Of a DNA stretch of 64,000 bases, positions 34,867-44,326 are shown in pieces; within the stretch, counting starts at the first letter, position 1; each line of letters starts with the position of its first letter. Below the pieces are notes generated by a model. That model made no database searches. It worked only from the letters and a program-made list of their open reading frames with translations, and was not told the origin of the DNA. Source of the stretch: JANXQG01 sp964615095 (lineage in GTDB: Bacteria > Planctomycetota > Planctomycetia > Pirellulales > Thermoguttaceae); contig CAZTPX010000005.1 of NCBI GenBank assembly GCA_964615095.1, positions 1-64,000 on the forward strand, read 5' to 3'. The position numbers and the translations under genes were made by a program.

Positions 34867-36256
34867 CGAAGGCCTGCTTGATTTTATTCCCGCCGCGCGC
34901 ATGGAAGAGTTATTGCGCCGTCCCGCCGCCGAGGCGGCCGAAGTGCGCGACGTGCTGGGCAAGTCGCGGAACAAACAACGCCTCACGCTGGAGGAGATGG
35001 CTGCGCTGCTCTCGATCGCCGCGCCGGACTTGCTCGAGGAGATGTTCGCCGCCGCGCGGGAACTCAAGCAGACCGTGTACGGCAACCGCATCGTCTTGTT
35101 CGCGCCGCTGTACATCGGCAACAAGTGCGTCAACTCGTGCAAGTATTGCGGATTCCGCTGTGACAACCAGCAGATCGTCCGCCGCACGTTAACCGACGAC
35201 GAGCTCCGCGCCGAAGTGGCTGTCCTCATCGGCCGCGGCCACAAGCGCCTGGTGATCGACTACGGCGAACACCCCGACTACGACGCCGACGTCATCGCCC
35301 ACGCCGTGGGCGTGATCTATTCGGTCAAATCGGCGCACGGCGAGATCCGCCGCGTCAATATCAATTGCGCGCCGCTGGACGTGGAGGGCTACCGCAAGAT
35401 GAAGGCGGCCGGCATCGGCACCTACCAGATCTTCCAGGAAACCTACCACCGGCCCACCTACCGCACGATGCACCCCTCGGGCAACAAGGCGGATTTCCTC
35501 TGGCGGCTCTACGGGCAGGACCGCGCCATGCAAGGCGGCTGCGACGACGTCGGCCTGGGGGCCCTCTTCGGCCTTTACGATTGGCGTTTCGAGGCCCTGG
35601 GCCTGCTGGCCCACGCCATCCATTTGGAAGAGCGGTTCAACGTAGGCCCGCACACGTTCTCGTTTCCCCGCATCAAGGACGCCAGCAACCGTGCGCTCGA
35701 TCCGCGCTACGCCGTCAGCGACGCGGATTTCAAGCGGCTGATCGCCATCCTGCGGCTTTCCGTCCCCTACACGGGCATGGTGCTCACCGCCCGGGAACCC
35801 GCCAAGCTGCGCCGCGAGCTGATCGAATTCGGCTGTTCGCAGATCGACGGCGGTACGCGCATCGAGATCGGCGGCTACCAGCAGAGCGGCCGCGAGCAGG
35901 ATCTCCACAAGGAGCAGTTCCTCATCGGCGATACGCGGTCGCTGGACGAGGTTGTCGACGATCTGCTGGACATGGGCGCCATCCCTTCCTGCTGCACGGC
36001 CTGCTATCGCAAAGGGCGCACGGGCGAGCACTTCATGGAATTTGCCATCCCCGGCTTCATCAAGCGATTCTGCACGCCCAACGCCCTCTTGACGCTCAAG
36101 GAGTATCTGGTCGACTATGCCTCGCCGCAAGTCAAGGAAAAGGGCAATCAACTCCTGGCCCGCGAGTTGTCGCGGCTTCCCGACGACGAAACCAAGCAGC
36201 AGCTCGCATCGCGCTTGGCGGCAATCGATACCGGCCAACGCGATCTGTTGTTTTGA
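34847..36256 (+). CDS. hydG: [FeFe]-hydrogenase H-cluster radical SAM maturase HydG
   Basis: A 469-residue tyrosine lyase that makes CO and cyanide ligands for the H-cluster. The radical-SAM motif is C94-x3-C98-x2-C101 (CVNSCKYC), and the C-terminal auxiliary cluster motif is Cx2Cx22C exactly (C383, C386, C409). This second motif separates HydG from the related ThiH. FQETYHRPTY and GVGALFGL-type blocks (here VGLGALFGLYDWRFE) also match HydG. HydE, HydF and the hydrogenase are not in this window. The start at 34847 lies inside the TM1266 gene; an ATG 21 bases earlier is possible. Confidence 0.95.
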   Translation: MLIRPNSEGLLDFIPAARMEELLRRPAAEAAEVRDVLGKSRNKQRLTLEEMAALLSIAAPDLLEEMFAAARELKQTVYGNRIVLFAPLYIGNKCVNSCKYCGFRCDNQQIVRRTLTDDELRAEVAVLIGRGHKRLVIDYGEHPDYDADVIAHAVGVIYSVKSAHGEIRRVNINCAPLDVEGYRKMKAAGIGTYQIFQETYHRPTYRTMHPSGNKADFLWRLYGQDRAMQGGCDDVGLGALFGLYDWRFEALGLLAHAIHLEERFNVGPHTFSFPRIKDASNRALDPRYAVSDADFKRLIAILRLSVPYTGMVLTAREPAKLRRELIEFGCSQIDGGTRIEIGGYQQSGREQDLHKEQFLIGDTRSLDEVVDDLLDMGAIPSCCTACYRKGRTGEHFMEFAIPGFIKRFCTPNALLTLKEYLVDYASPQVKEKGNQLLARELSRLPDDETKQQLASRLAAIDTGQRDLLF

Positions 36257-36318
36257 TGGCGCAAGATAACCAAGCGTAGGGGTGACCGACGAATATACTG
36301 CCCGCGGTTGGGGCTGAC

Positions 36319-36380
36319 ACTAACCCGAAGCGCCAGCGAGGGCCCAAGTCGTTCCCTCGCTTACGCTTCGGGTTAGTATC
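36319..36380. repeat. Dispersed palindrome, AACCCGAAGCGC family (copy 2)
   Basis: ACTAACCCGAAGCGCCAGCG on the left pairs with CGCTTACGCTTCGGGTTAGT on the right. This is the main content of the 304-base gap 36257-36560; otherwise the gap shows only AT-richer sequence without a recognisable gene. Confidence 0.85.
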
Positions 36381-36560
36381 GTTCTCAACCGCGCGAAATA
36401 TCACACAGTCCACAATCCTCCCAACATTCCCATTCTTACTAATCCGCAAACTCCGCAAAAAAGTAATCAACCGCGCAATCGCTAAGGTCCGATATAGAAA
36501 TAGTCGGAATCTCATGCCAGTGGGGCGATTGGCGTCGTTTCAAGCCGTGGAAGGTACAAA

Positions 36561-36860
36561 ATGCGTTGCACAATCTCCTGGGTCGCATTGGCTCTGTTGT
36601 CCGTATTGGCGCTCACCGGCTGCCAAACCGGCACCGTCTGGGATCCCATGGTGATGAAGGCGTTACAGATTAACACCAACCCCAACCCGCTTCCGCCAGG
36701 TGTCTATTATTATGATGCAGCGATGGCCCCGACCCCGCCTTCGGCGTTCGCCAACTCAGTCAGCAGCCGCTACGGCAGCACTTCGACCGCCAGCAGTTCG
36801 ACCGCCAGCCCACCCAGCAGCGGCATGACGGATGGGAATGACACTTCTCGCAAGCAATAA
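36561..36860 (+). CDS. Small lipoprotein
   Basis: A 99-residue lipoprotein. The signal peptide ends in a lipobox, LALTGC, with Cys about residue 20; Leu at -3 and Gly at -1 are typical for signal peptidase II. The mature part is short, rich in Pro, Asn and Ser (SSRYGSTSTASSSTAS) and probably disordered. GGAAGG precedes the ATG. Function unknown. Confidence 0.65.
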   Translation: MRCTISWVALALLSVLALTGCQTGTVWDPMVMKALQINTNPNPLPPGVYYYDAAMAPTPPSAFANSVSSRYGSTSTASSSTASPPSSGMTDGNDTSRKQ

Positions 36861-36968
36861 CGCGGCGATAGCGCCGACTTCAGCAGCATCTTCCGCATCA
36901 GGCGCATATCGCGCTCGCTGTAGATCGCCCGAGCCTGCCGTCATCTAAAAGCCGGCTTCCATGTCGCT

Positions 36969-37583
36969 TTGTGCGACTTCTGCGAATGCGACCGCTTCGT
37001 CAATAATGCCTGCCTGTTAGCCTGCCTGAAGGGCGACAAGGAAACGGCCCGGCTGCTCTTCGCCCGCATCGACGAAGCAACGGTTGACCAGGTGACGTGG
37101 AAGTCCAATGCCCGTTATGACCGTTGGCGGCGAAAGCTCGACGCGCAACTTGATCCGCCCGAGGAGACACAAACGCTGGACGATCCCGAATACGGCTGGG
37201 TGTTGGCCGTGGCCTTCGCCGGCGACAAGCAGTTGCTGACCACGAGCGAGGCCCCGGGCATTCATCGCTGGGACCTGGCCACGGGCAAGATCGTGGGATC
37301 TATCGACTCCGACAAGACGGTCCGTGCAGTGACCACCGACCGTGCCGGGCAGACGGCGATGATCTGCTACGGCAGCCGGCAGCAGATGCTGGCCGGCGCG
37401 GCCGTGCAGCCGCTGGACGGCGACCCGCCGCGGCAGATATTGACACATGCGGGCGGAATTTGCAACGCGGCCATCAACCGCATCGAGCGCGGCCACACTA
37501 CGCCCGATTTCAGCACGATCCGCAAACTCGTCGTCGCCATGGACGCGGCCGAGCAGGAATTCGCAAAAGACTCGATCCCATAA
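36969..37583 (+). pseudogene. Chimeric remnant: WD-like fragment joined to an XRE helix-turn-helix tail
   Basis: The frame encodes 204 residues made of unrelated parts. Residues 15-60 (CLLACLKGDKETARLLFARI) and 70-150 (AGDKQLLTTSEAPGIHRWDLATGKIVG, a WD/YVTN-like repeat) look like pieces of a planctomycete WD-repeat protein. Residues 163-195 (AAINRIERGHTTPDFSTIRK) are the last helices of an XRE-type DNA-binding domain; the first helices are missing. The mixture, the Cys-rich artificial N-terminus and the neighbouring decay suggest fused pseudogenes rather than a working protein. Confidence 0.5.
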
Positions 37584-37604
37584 CCACGAAAAAGGAGCAC
37601 GATC

Positions 37605-37889
37605 ATGCAAACCCACCTGGACCGATCCGACAAAACGCAACCCTCGCGCGAGCAAGTGCTCGGGAAAGTCAAACAACTCGTGGCCGAGCAGGTTGCCCTG
37701 CCGGTACACGAGGTCCGCGAAGAACACGATCTGATCGTTGACCTGGCCTACGACAGCCTGGATGTCGTGGAATTGGCGATGGAACTGGAAGAGAATTTCG
37801 ATATCTCGGTTCCCGATACGATGAGCGAACAGGCGCGGACCGTAGGCCAGATCACCGACGGTGTGCTGCAGTTGATTGGCGTCTTTTGA
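37605..37889 (+). CDS. Acyl carrier protein
   Basis: A 94-residue ACP. The 4'-phosphopantetheine site is the Ser in YDSLDVVELAMELEE (about residue 51). Helix I (QVLGKVKQLVAEQV), helix III and VGQITDGVLQLI complete the fold; the usual length is about 80, so the first 12 residues are extra. AAGGAG lies upstream. No fatty-acid or polyketide genes are adjacent, so it may be a specialised or orphan ACP. A 5' fragment of the same gene, with a stop codon, recurs at 39467-39597. Confidence 0.88.
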   Translation: MQTHLDRSDKTQPSREQVLGKVKQLVAEQVALPVHEVREEHDLIVDLAYDSLDVVELAMELEENFDISVPDTMSEQARTVGQITDGVLQLIGVF

Positions 37890-38047
37890 ACGCCTTCTTC
37901 GCCCGGCGACGCCCGCGTGGGGCAGCCCGTACCACCTTTGCACCGAACAGATCGAAGCAGGGGCCAGGGCTAAGCTGCCGGATTGCCTGCCGCAGATACC
38001 GGTGAAACTCGCTTTAGAAAGGCGACCCAATCTTGAGGATTAATCCA

Positions 38048-38755
38048 ATGAAGCGAATAACACCACTATGCTTTCTCTTGGCAGCCGCGAGCCTTGTCGC
38101 CGCGAAACGCGCGACAGTTATCGACGGCTCGGCAGCCGTCGTTCGGAAACAAGTCTGCGGCGGACCTGGCGCGCTGGAGGAACAGGGCGCGGTCGCGAGG
38201 TTAAGAGAACTCGACGCATTCTTTGCGATCACGCCATCGGGCCACGTCGTCCGAGTGGAGATGACCAAGGAACGAGCCCACGCCACGCAGGAATTGGACC
38301 TGAGCTTCCTTGCGAACCTTCGCGATTTGGAGGACTTGCGAATCATCGACTTGCCGATAACGCCTCACGCGCTGGACGCACTACCGAGGCTAAAACATCT
38401 CGCAAGATTGGACCTTTCCGGGCATTCCGTGGGGGATGCGCATTTGGCCATCATCGGGAAAATGCGGCAATTGCGCGAGTTAGGGCTAAGGAACACGAGT
38501 ATCACCGCGCCGGGCGCCGCGCCGCTGGCGAACCTCCGAGATTTGGAAGTCCTGACCTTGTCGGGCACCGAGATGAACGACGCTGTTCTCTGCAACATCT
38601 CTGGCCTGGACGAGCTTAGGAGGTCGAAAAACCGTGGACACCCATGCCGGAACTGCGCTGCGCTTGTTCACGGCCTACCCTGTTCACGGCCTACGCCAAT
38701 TGGAAAATCGGTAAAATCGGGACAAATGGCGGCGCGATTCATTGCGTATTATTAG
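38048..38755 (+). CDS. Leucine-rich-repeat exported protein, probably truncated
   Basis: About 235 residues. A short signal peptide (ITPLCFLLAAASLVAA) is followed by RI-like leucine-rich repeats: LANLRDLEDLRIIDLPIT, LPRLKHLARLDLSGHSVG, IGKMRQLRELGLRNTSIT, LANLRDLEVLTLSGTEM and ISGLDEL. The repeats stop abruptly at about 38620 where a dispersed repeat (38642-38694) begins, and the last ~40 residues are translated repeat sequence. LRR proteins of this kind are abundant in planctomycetes, function unknown. The gene may be a pseudogene cut by the insertion. Confidence 0.6.
   Translation: MKRITPLCFLLAAASLVAAKRATVIDGSAAVVRKQVCGGPGALEEQGAVARLRELDAFFAITPSGHVVRVEMTKERAHATQELDLSFLANLRDLEDLRIIDLPITPHALDALPRLKHLARLDLSGHSVGDAHLAIIGKMRQLRELGLRNTSITAPGAAPLANLRDLEVLTLSGTEMNDAVLCNISGLDELRRSKNRGHPCRNCAALVHGLPCSRPTPIGKSVKSGQMAARFIAYY
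38642..38694. repeat. Degenerate GTAGGCCGGAAC-family repeat
   Basis: ATGCCGGAACTGCGCTGCGC with two following TTCACGGCCTAC units. It is a diverged member of the family at 12095, 28549 and 39833 and cuts the 3' end of the LRR gene. Confidence 0.6.
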
Positions 38756-38762
38756 GTATAAA

Positions 38763-38894
38763 GCGCGCTGAGCAAGATTCAGTTACGCCTGAATGCTCTG
38801 CGCGCGCATTTGTTCATTGACAATTTGACCGGCCCCCGGCGTAGCGAACCGGGGGCCATAACTTTCGCGCGGCGCCGACCTGCCCAAGTCGGCG
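38763..38894. repeat. Three consecutive hairpins in a gene-free stretch
   Basis: Hairpin 1, 38763-38805: GCGCGC, GAGC and ATTCAG pair with CTGAAT, GCTC and GCGCGC around TTACGC. Hairpin 2: GGCCCCCGG (38831-38839) with CCGGGGGCC (38849-38857). Hairpin 3: CGCCGAC (38873-38879) with GTCGGCG (38888-38894). They lie within 38756-40016, a 1.26-kb interval with no intact gene. A structured RNA, a recombination remnant or stacked palindromes are all possible. Confidence 0.55.
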
Positions 38895-39090
38895 TCCGCG
38901 CCGGCGGCTGCGCGGAAGCTGTGGCGCGTGGGTCTCGTACCTCGACCCACCCCACGGCCCGGGCAACGGTCGCGAACTGCCGCACTTGCCGTGCCAAAAA
39001 CTAATTATTTTTATGACTCTGCACTTAAATGGCTTCAAGAAAGTGCCGCGTGCCCTACTCCGATATACTGTACACTTGAATACTCTTAGC

Positions 39091-39162
39091 ACAAAATGGC
39101 ACAAAATGATACAGAATGGTACAAAGTGGCTAAAAAATGGTACAGAATGGCACAAAAATGGC
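39091..39162. repeat. Tandem 10-11-bp repeat, unit ACAAAATGGC
   Basis: Seven units in a row: five of 10 bases and two of 11, consensus ACARAATGGY. Units carry an A-tract every helical turn, a pattern that bends DNA. Short reading frames across it are low-complexity artefacts. Confidence 0.85.
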
Positions 39163-39466
39163 AACGGCCTTTGGCTGTGCCGAAACTACCGTTAGAGTGT
39201 CAAACGATCATATTCCCGCAGTTTCCGTTGTTCGAGCAACACCTTTAGCGAAAGCAAAACATACACATGGACGTAGGAAATGGACACAGAAACGCCAAAA
39301 AGCCCCTTTTCTCGATGTGGTCACACCACTGCCCTACCCGAAACGGCGGGTTGCTCGCGGCGGCCAAGCCTGAAGGAATGCCGCGGGAAGCAGTTTTTTC
39401 TGACTCATACCGTGCCCACGGGCAAAATGCTCAAACCGGGTCATGCGTTTTAGCTCAACGGTATAA

Positions 39467-39597
39467 CGAAGAAGGAGCACGATCATGCAAACCTTCCTGG
39501 ACCGATGCGACAAAACGTAACCCTCGCGCGAGCAAGTGCTCGGGAAAGTCAAACAACTCGTGGCCGAGCAGGTTGCCCTGCCGGTGAACCAGGCCCG
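39467..39597 (+). pseudogene. Broken partial copy of the acyl carrier protein gene
   Basis: From the ribosome site (GAAGGAGCACGATC) through about 100 bases of coding sequence this matches the ACP gene at 37605 nearly identically. One change turns CAA into TAA at codon 12, so translation stops. Similarity ends near 39585, where unrelated sequence starts. The near identity implies a recent duplication. Diverged direct repeats (TAGAGTGT, AAACG, CCGCAGTTT) at about 39192-39240 and 39611-39660 flank it. Confidence 0.8.
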
Positions 39598-39832
39598 TGC
39601 CAAAATCATCAGTAGAGTGTAAAACGGTCGTTTTTCCGCAGTTTGCACTGTGCGAGCTACTGTCGTTGCTGGAAGTTAAACGCCCCTGTGGAAGTAAAAA
39701 AACATTGCAAAAGCGCGCGAATCTGTTTTTGGGCAAGTTCGGGCGAAAACCGCCCATAAGATTGGTGTCGAGTCCTTTGGTGCAACCAGCCACTTTGAGC
39801 TCCGTTGATTCAGTTTTTGGAAAGCCTGAGCA

Positions 39833-39888
39833 CGTAGGCCGGAACTGCGCTGCGCTTGTCCCGGCCTACAATCTCATTCCGGCCTACG
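39833..39888. repeat. GTAGGCCGGAAC-family repeat
   Basis: CGTAGGCCGGAACTGCGCTG with two following CCGGCCTACA/G units; related to 12095-12177 and 28549-28631. Confidence 0.7.
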
Positions 39889-39909
39889 ATGTCTTTCGCA
39901 TCACGCTAC

Positions 39910-39939
39910 TTGGCACGGAGCATTCCCCCCCGCTACAAT
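39910..39939 (+). promoter_or_regulatory. Possible sigma-70 promoter of pgi
   Basis: TTGGCA (39910-39915), 18-base spacer, TACAAT (39934-39939). The start point near 39947 would leave a 70-base leader to the GTG at 40017. Confidence 0.5.
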
Positions 39940-40016
39940 ATCGCAGGAGAAACCCCGCTATCGGGAACCTCCGGCCGAACATCGATCTTTGTTTCAAGGA
40001 AGGGAGAATCGTAATC

Positions 40017-41669
<1,653 letters not shown>

Positions 41670-41686
41670 GCGATCGGAGGAGCAAT

Positions 41687-42136
41687 ATGCGAGTAGGTGT
41701 CGCCACAGATCACGGCGGATTTGGACTGAAGGAAGAGATCGTGGCGCGAATTCGCGCGGCCGGGCACGAGGTCGTCGATTTCGGCGCGTACGGCCTGGAC
41801 TCCACGGACGATTATCCCGATTTCGTGGTCCCGCTCAGTGAGGCCGTGGCTGCTGGCACGGTGGAGCGCGGCGTGGCGATTTGCGGTAGCGGCGTGGGCG
41901 CGGCGGTCTGCGCCAACAAGGTGAAGGGGGTTCGCGCCAGCCTGGTCCACGACCACTTCTCGGCCAGGCAAGGTGTCGAGGACGATCACATGAACGTGCT
42001 CTGCATGGGCGGGCGGACGGTCGGGCCGGAGGTGGCTTGGGACCTGGTCCAGACGTTCCTGGCCGCCCAGTTCAGCCAGGCCGAACGGCACTTGCGCCGT
42101 ATCGGCAAAGTGGCGTGCCTCGAAGCCGGCCGATAG
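41687..42136 (+). CDS. rpiB: Ribose-5-phosphate isomerase B-type sugar-phosphate isomerase
   Basis: A 149-residue RpiB/LacAB-family isomerase (ribose 5-phosphate to ribulose 5-phosphate). VGVATDHGGFGLKEEI starts the Rossmann-like fold; GVAICGSGVGAAVCANKVKGVRAS contains the catalytic loop, with Ser in place of the frequently found Thr and Cys in ICGSG matching RpiB. DHMNVLCMGGR is the C-terminal conserved block. GGAGGAG precedes the ATG. It forms a short operon with pgi. Confidence 0.93.
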   Translation: MRVGVATDHGGFGLKEEIVARIRAAGHEVVDFGAYGLDSTDDYPDFVVPLSEAVAAGTVERGVAICGSGVGAAVCANKVKGVRASLVHDHFSARQGVEDDHMNVLCMGGRTVGPEVAWDLVQTFLAAQFSQAERHLRRIGKVACLEAGR

Positions 42137-42245
42137 GAAATCTCGAATCCGAAAGCCACGCGCTGGACAGCGGAAGCGACGCGCTGGTAATATGGGTGGC
42201 GTTGTTCGTTACACGGCATATTCGCGCGAGACGAAGGAGGAGCAA

Positions 42246-43229
42246 ATGGGCGTGCTGACAGGAGTGGTAATCGGGTTTGCAGTATGGCTCGTGGTGCGTT
42301 TTCTCTTGACCGGTTTGTACACGGTTGACCCCAATCAGCGGGCCGTCAAGACGATCTTTGGGCGTGCGCAGCGCTTGGGCAACCGCACGACCCTCGACGA
42401 CGCGATTGCCGAATCTCTGCGGGAGACGGAGCGGGAGCGGTACTGTTATCCGCAAGTCCGGGTCATCATGCCCGGTGGTCCCTATTTCAAGTGGCCGTGG
42501 GAAAGGGTGTACAAGGTCTCGGTGGCGACGGAAACGGCCAATATGGCCTTCGATCCGGAGTCGCCCGACGCCAACCGGCACGGTACGGTGCTCGAAGCGG
42601 TCACCAAGGATCAATTGAACACGGGCATGACCGGCCAGATCCGCTTCCAGGTGTCAGAGCGCAATCTTTACGCCTACATCTTCGGTGTGACCAACCCGAT
42701 TGCGCACGTGATGGGTTATTTCGTTTCCGTGCTGCGCGAGCGGATTGCAACCTTCGAGGCGCCGGGGAAAAAAGGGGCGGATGGGACGCCGGACGCCGTT
42801 TCTGTCGAGGGCATTTCCATCAACGATCTTCGCAAGAACCTGAGAGACCTGAACGAGCACATGGACCGGGAATGCCAGTGTTCGCAGGCCAGGTACGGGA
42901 TCCTGCTCGATGCCTCGCTGATCACCGGGATTGACCCGCCGCCGGAGGTCGAGTCGGCGTTGGCCGCGATCAACACGGCCCACAACCAGGTGTCGTCGGA
43001 CATCAGCCTTGCGACGGCCGGTGCCGATCAGCGGATTGTCGAGTCCAGGCGCGCCGTGGAGATCGAGACACTGAAGGCCGAGGCCGACGTCGAGCCTCTT
43101 CGGCGTCTGGCCGCCCAACTCACGGTGCTCAAACAGAACGGCAAGGCGGCGATGGATGCGTATGTGCGGACCGTCAAGCTGGCGCTGTTTGCCCGTGCAA
43201 AGCGCATCATCGCGGAGGTGAAGCCATGA
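42246..43229 (+). CDS. SPFH/band 7 membrane protein (HflK-like), first of pair
   Basis: A 327-residue protein with one N-terminal membrane span (LTGVVIGFAVWLVVRFLLT) and an SPFH domain: TVDPNQRAVKTIFGRAQRL, then MPGGPYFKWPWERVYKVSV. A coiled-coil region follows. SPFH proteins form ring- or cage-like membrane microdomains and often modulate proteases. GGAGGAGC precedes the ATG at 42246. It overlaps the second SPFH gene by 4 bases (ATGA). Like HflK/HflC, the pair is probably one complex; direct orthology is uncertain. Confidence 0.8.
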   Translation: MGVLTGVVIGFAVWLVVRFLLTGLYTVDPNQRAVKTIFGRAQRLGNRTTLDDAIAESLRETERERYCYPQVRVIMPGGPYFKWPWERVYKVSVATETANMAFDPESPDANRHGTVLEAVTKDQLNTGMTGQIRFQVSERNLYAYIFGVTNPIAHVMGYFVSVLRERIATFEAPGKKGADGTPDAVSVEGISINDLRKNLRDLNEHMDRECQCSQARYGILLDASLITGIDPPPEVESALAAINTAHNQVSSDISLATAGADQRIVESRRAVEIETLKAEADVEPLRRLAAQLTVLKQNGKAAMDAYVRTVKLALFARAKRIIAEVKP

Positions 43230-44209
43230 ACGACATGCTCGTTATCGCCGTCTCTTCAGCCTTTTCATTCCTGGCTTTCCTGATTGGAGTGCCGCTGGTC
43301 CTGGGCGTGTCACGCCTCCTGGGCGTCTATGCAATCGTGCGGGAGCGACGCTGCCACGTGTACGTCTTGTTTGGCAAGGTCATTGGGATCCTGAATGATC
43401 CCGGGTTCTATTTCCTTTGGCCGCGATTGGGCTGGCAGGCGCTCTTGGTCCCCTGGCTGGGACGCTGCTACGTGACGGACATGCGACTGAATCAGGAGTA
43501 CCTTCGCAGCGCGCCGGTCAACTCGGAAGAGGGCGCGCCCATGGGTATCGGCATCTGGTACGAGATGTTCATCAGCGATCCGGCGGCCTACTTGTTCAAG
43601 AACATCGACCCGCGCGGCTCGCTGGCCGCCAACGTCAGCAACTCCACGGTCCGCTGCCTGAGCAACCTGCCGCTGGCGAAGATGTTGGTGGACCGCCACA
43701 CGATGAGCCGTACGGTCCGCGACGAGGTCACGACCAAGTCGAATGAATGGGGATACAAGCTGGGGTCCATCTACATTCGCAAAGTCCACTTTCGCGATCC
43801 CGAAATGATGCGGCAAATCGAGAGCAAGGTGGTCAACCGGTTGCGGCAGGTTACGGCGGCCATCAAGCAGGACGGGACCAACCAGGTGAGTATTATCAGG
43901 AGCACGGCGGAACGCCAGGCGGCAATCGAGTTCGGCAAGGCGGCTGCCGTGCGGCCGGCGATTGTGGGCAAAGCGATGGCGGATATCTCGAGCGACGCCG
44001 AGGTGGCCGAGACCATGTTCGACATACTGGAAACGCAGCGCATCGTGGAAGGTGAATGCAGCGTGACACTGATTCGGACTTCAGGACACACGCTCTTGGC
44101 CGATCTGTTTGCGGCGGATTCTGGTATCGCTCAGGCAATCACAAGACACCCGTCCGCGCAGACGCCTGGGGCCCAGACGAGTTTACCCAGGCCGTCGCCG
44201 GAGAAGTGA
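43226..44209 (+). CDS. SPFH/band 7 membrane protein, second of pair
   Basis: A 327-residue partner of the preceding protein. A membrane span (FSFLAFLIGVPLVLGVSRLLG) precedes an SPFH domain: YVLFGKVIGILNDPGFYFLWP, then YEMFISDPAAYLFKNIDPRGSL and a C-terminal helix region with EVAETMFDILETQRIVEG. The tail is Pro/Thr-rich. Translational coupling by ATGA and equal length support a hetero-oligomer with the first SPFH protein. Confidence 0.8.
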   Translation: MNDMLVIAVSSAFSFLAFLIGVPLVLGVSRLLGVYAIVRERRCHVYVLFGKVIGILNDPGFYFLWPRLGWQALLVPWLGRCYVTDMRLNQEYLRSAPVNSEEGAPMGIGIWYEMFISDPAAYLFKNIDPRGSLAANVSNSTVRCLSNLPLAKMLVDRHTMSRTVRDEVTTKSNEWGYKLGSIYIRKVHFRDPEMMRQIESKVVNRLRQVTAAIKQDGTNQVSIIRSTAERQAAIEFGKAAAVRPAIVGKAMADISSDAEVAETMFDILETQRIVEGECSVTLIRTSGHTLLADLFAADSGIAQAITRHPSAQTPGAQTSLPRPSPEK

Positions 44210-44326
44210 ACATGGGATCGCGGAAGAAGCGGAAACGGCCACAGGATGCGAGCCGCTCGGTCTTCCGACGGAAAGCGCGGAATCCAAGAAACCTGTTTGC
44301 ATTAACCAACCGCGAGGAAAACAATC

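Noticed and set aside
38814..39164. A minus-strand peptide with repeated CHFVPF-type units
   Set aside because: It is translation of the ACAAAATGGC tandem repeat, not a gene.
39597..40016. A 140-residue N-terminal extension of pgi
   Set aside because: Contains repeat-derived sequence; a GTG with a strong ribosome site at 40017 matches the family N-terminus.
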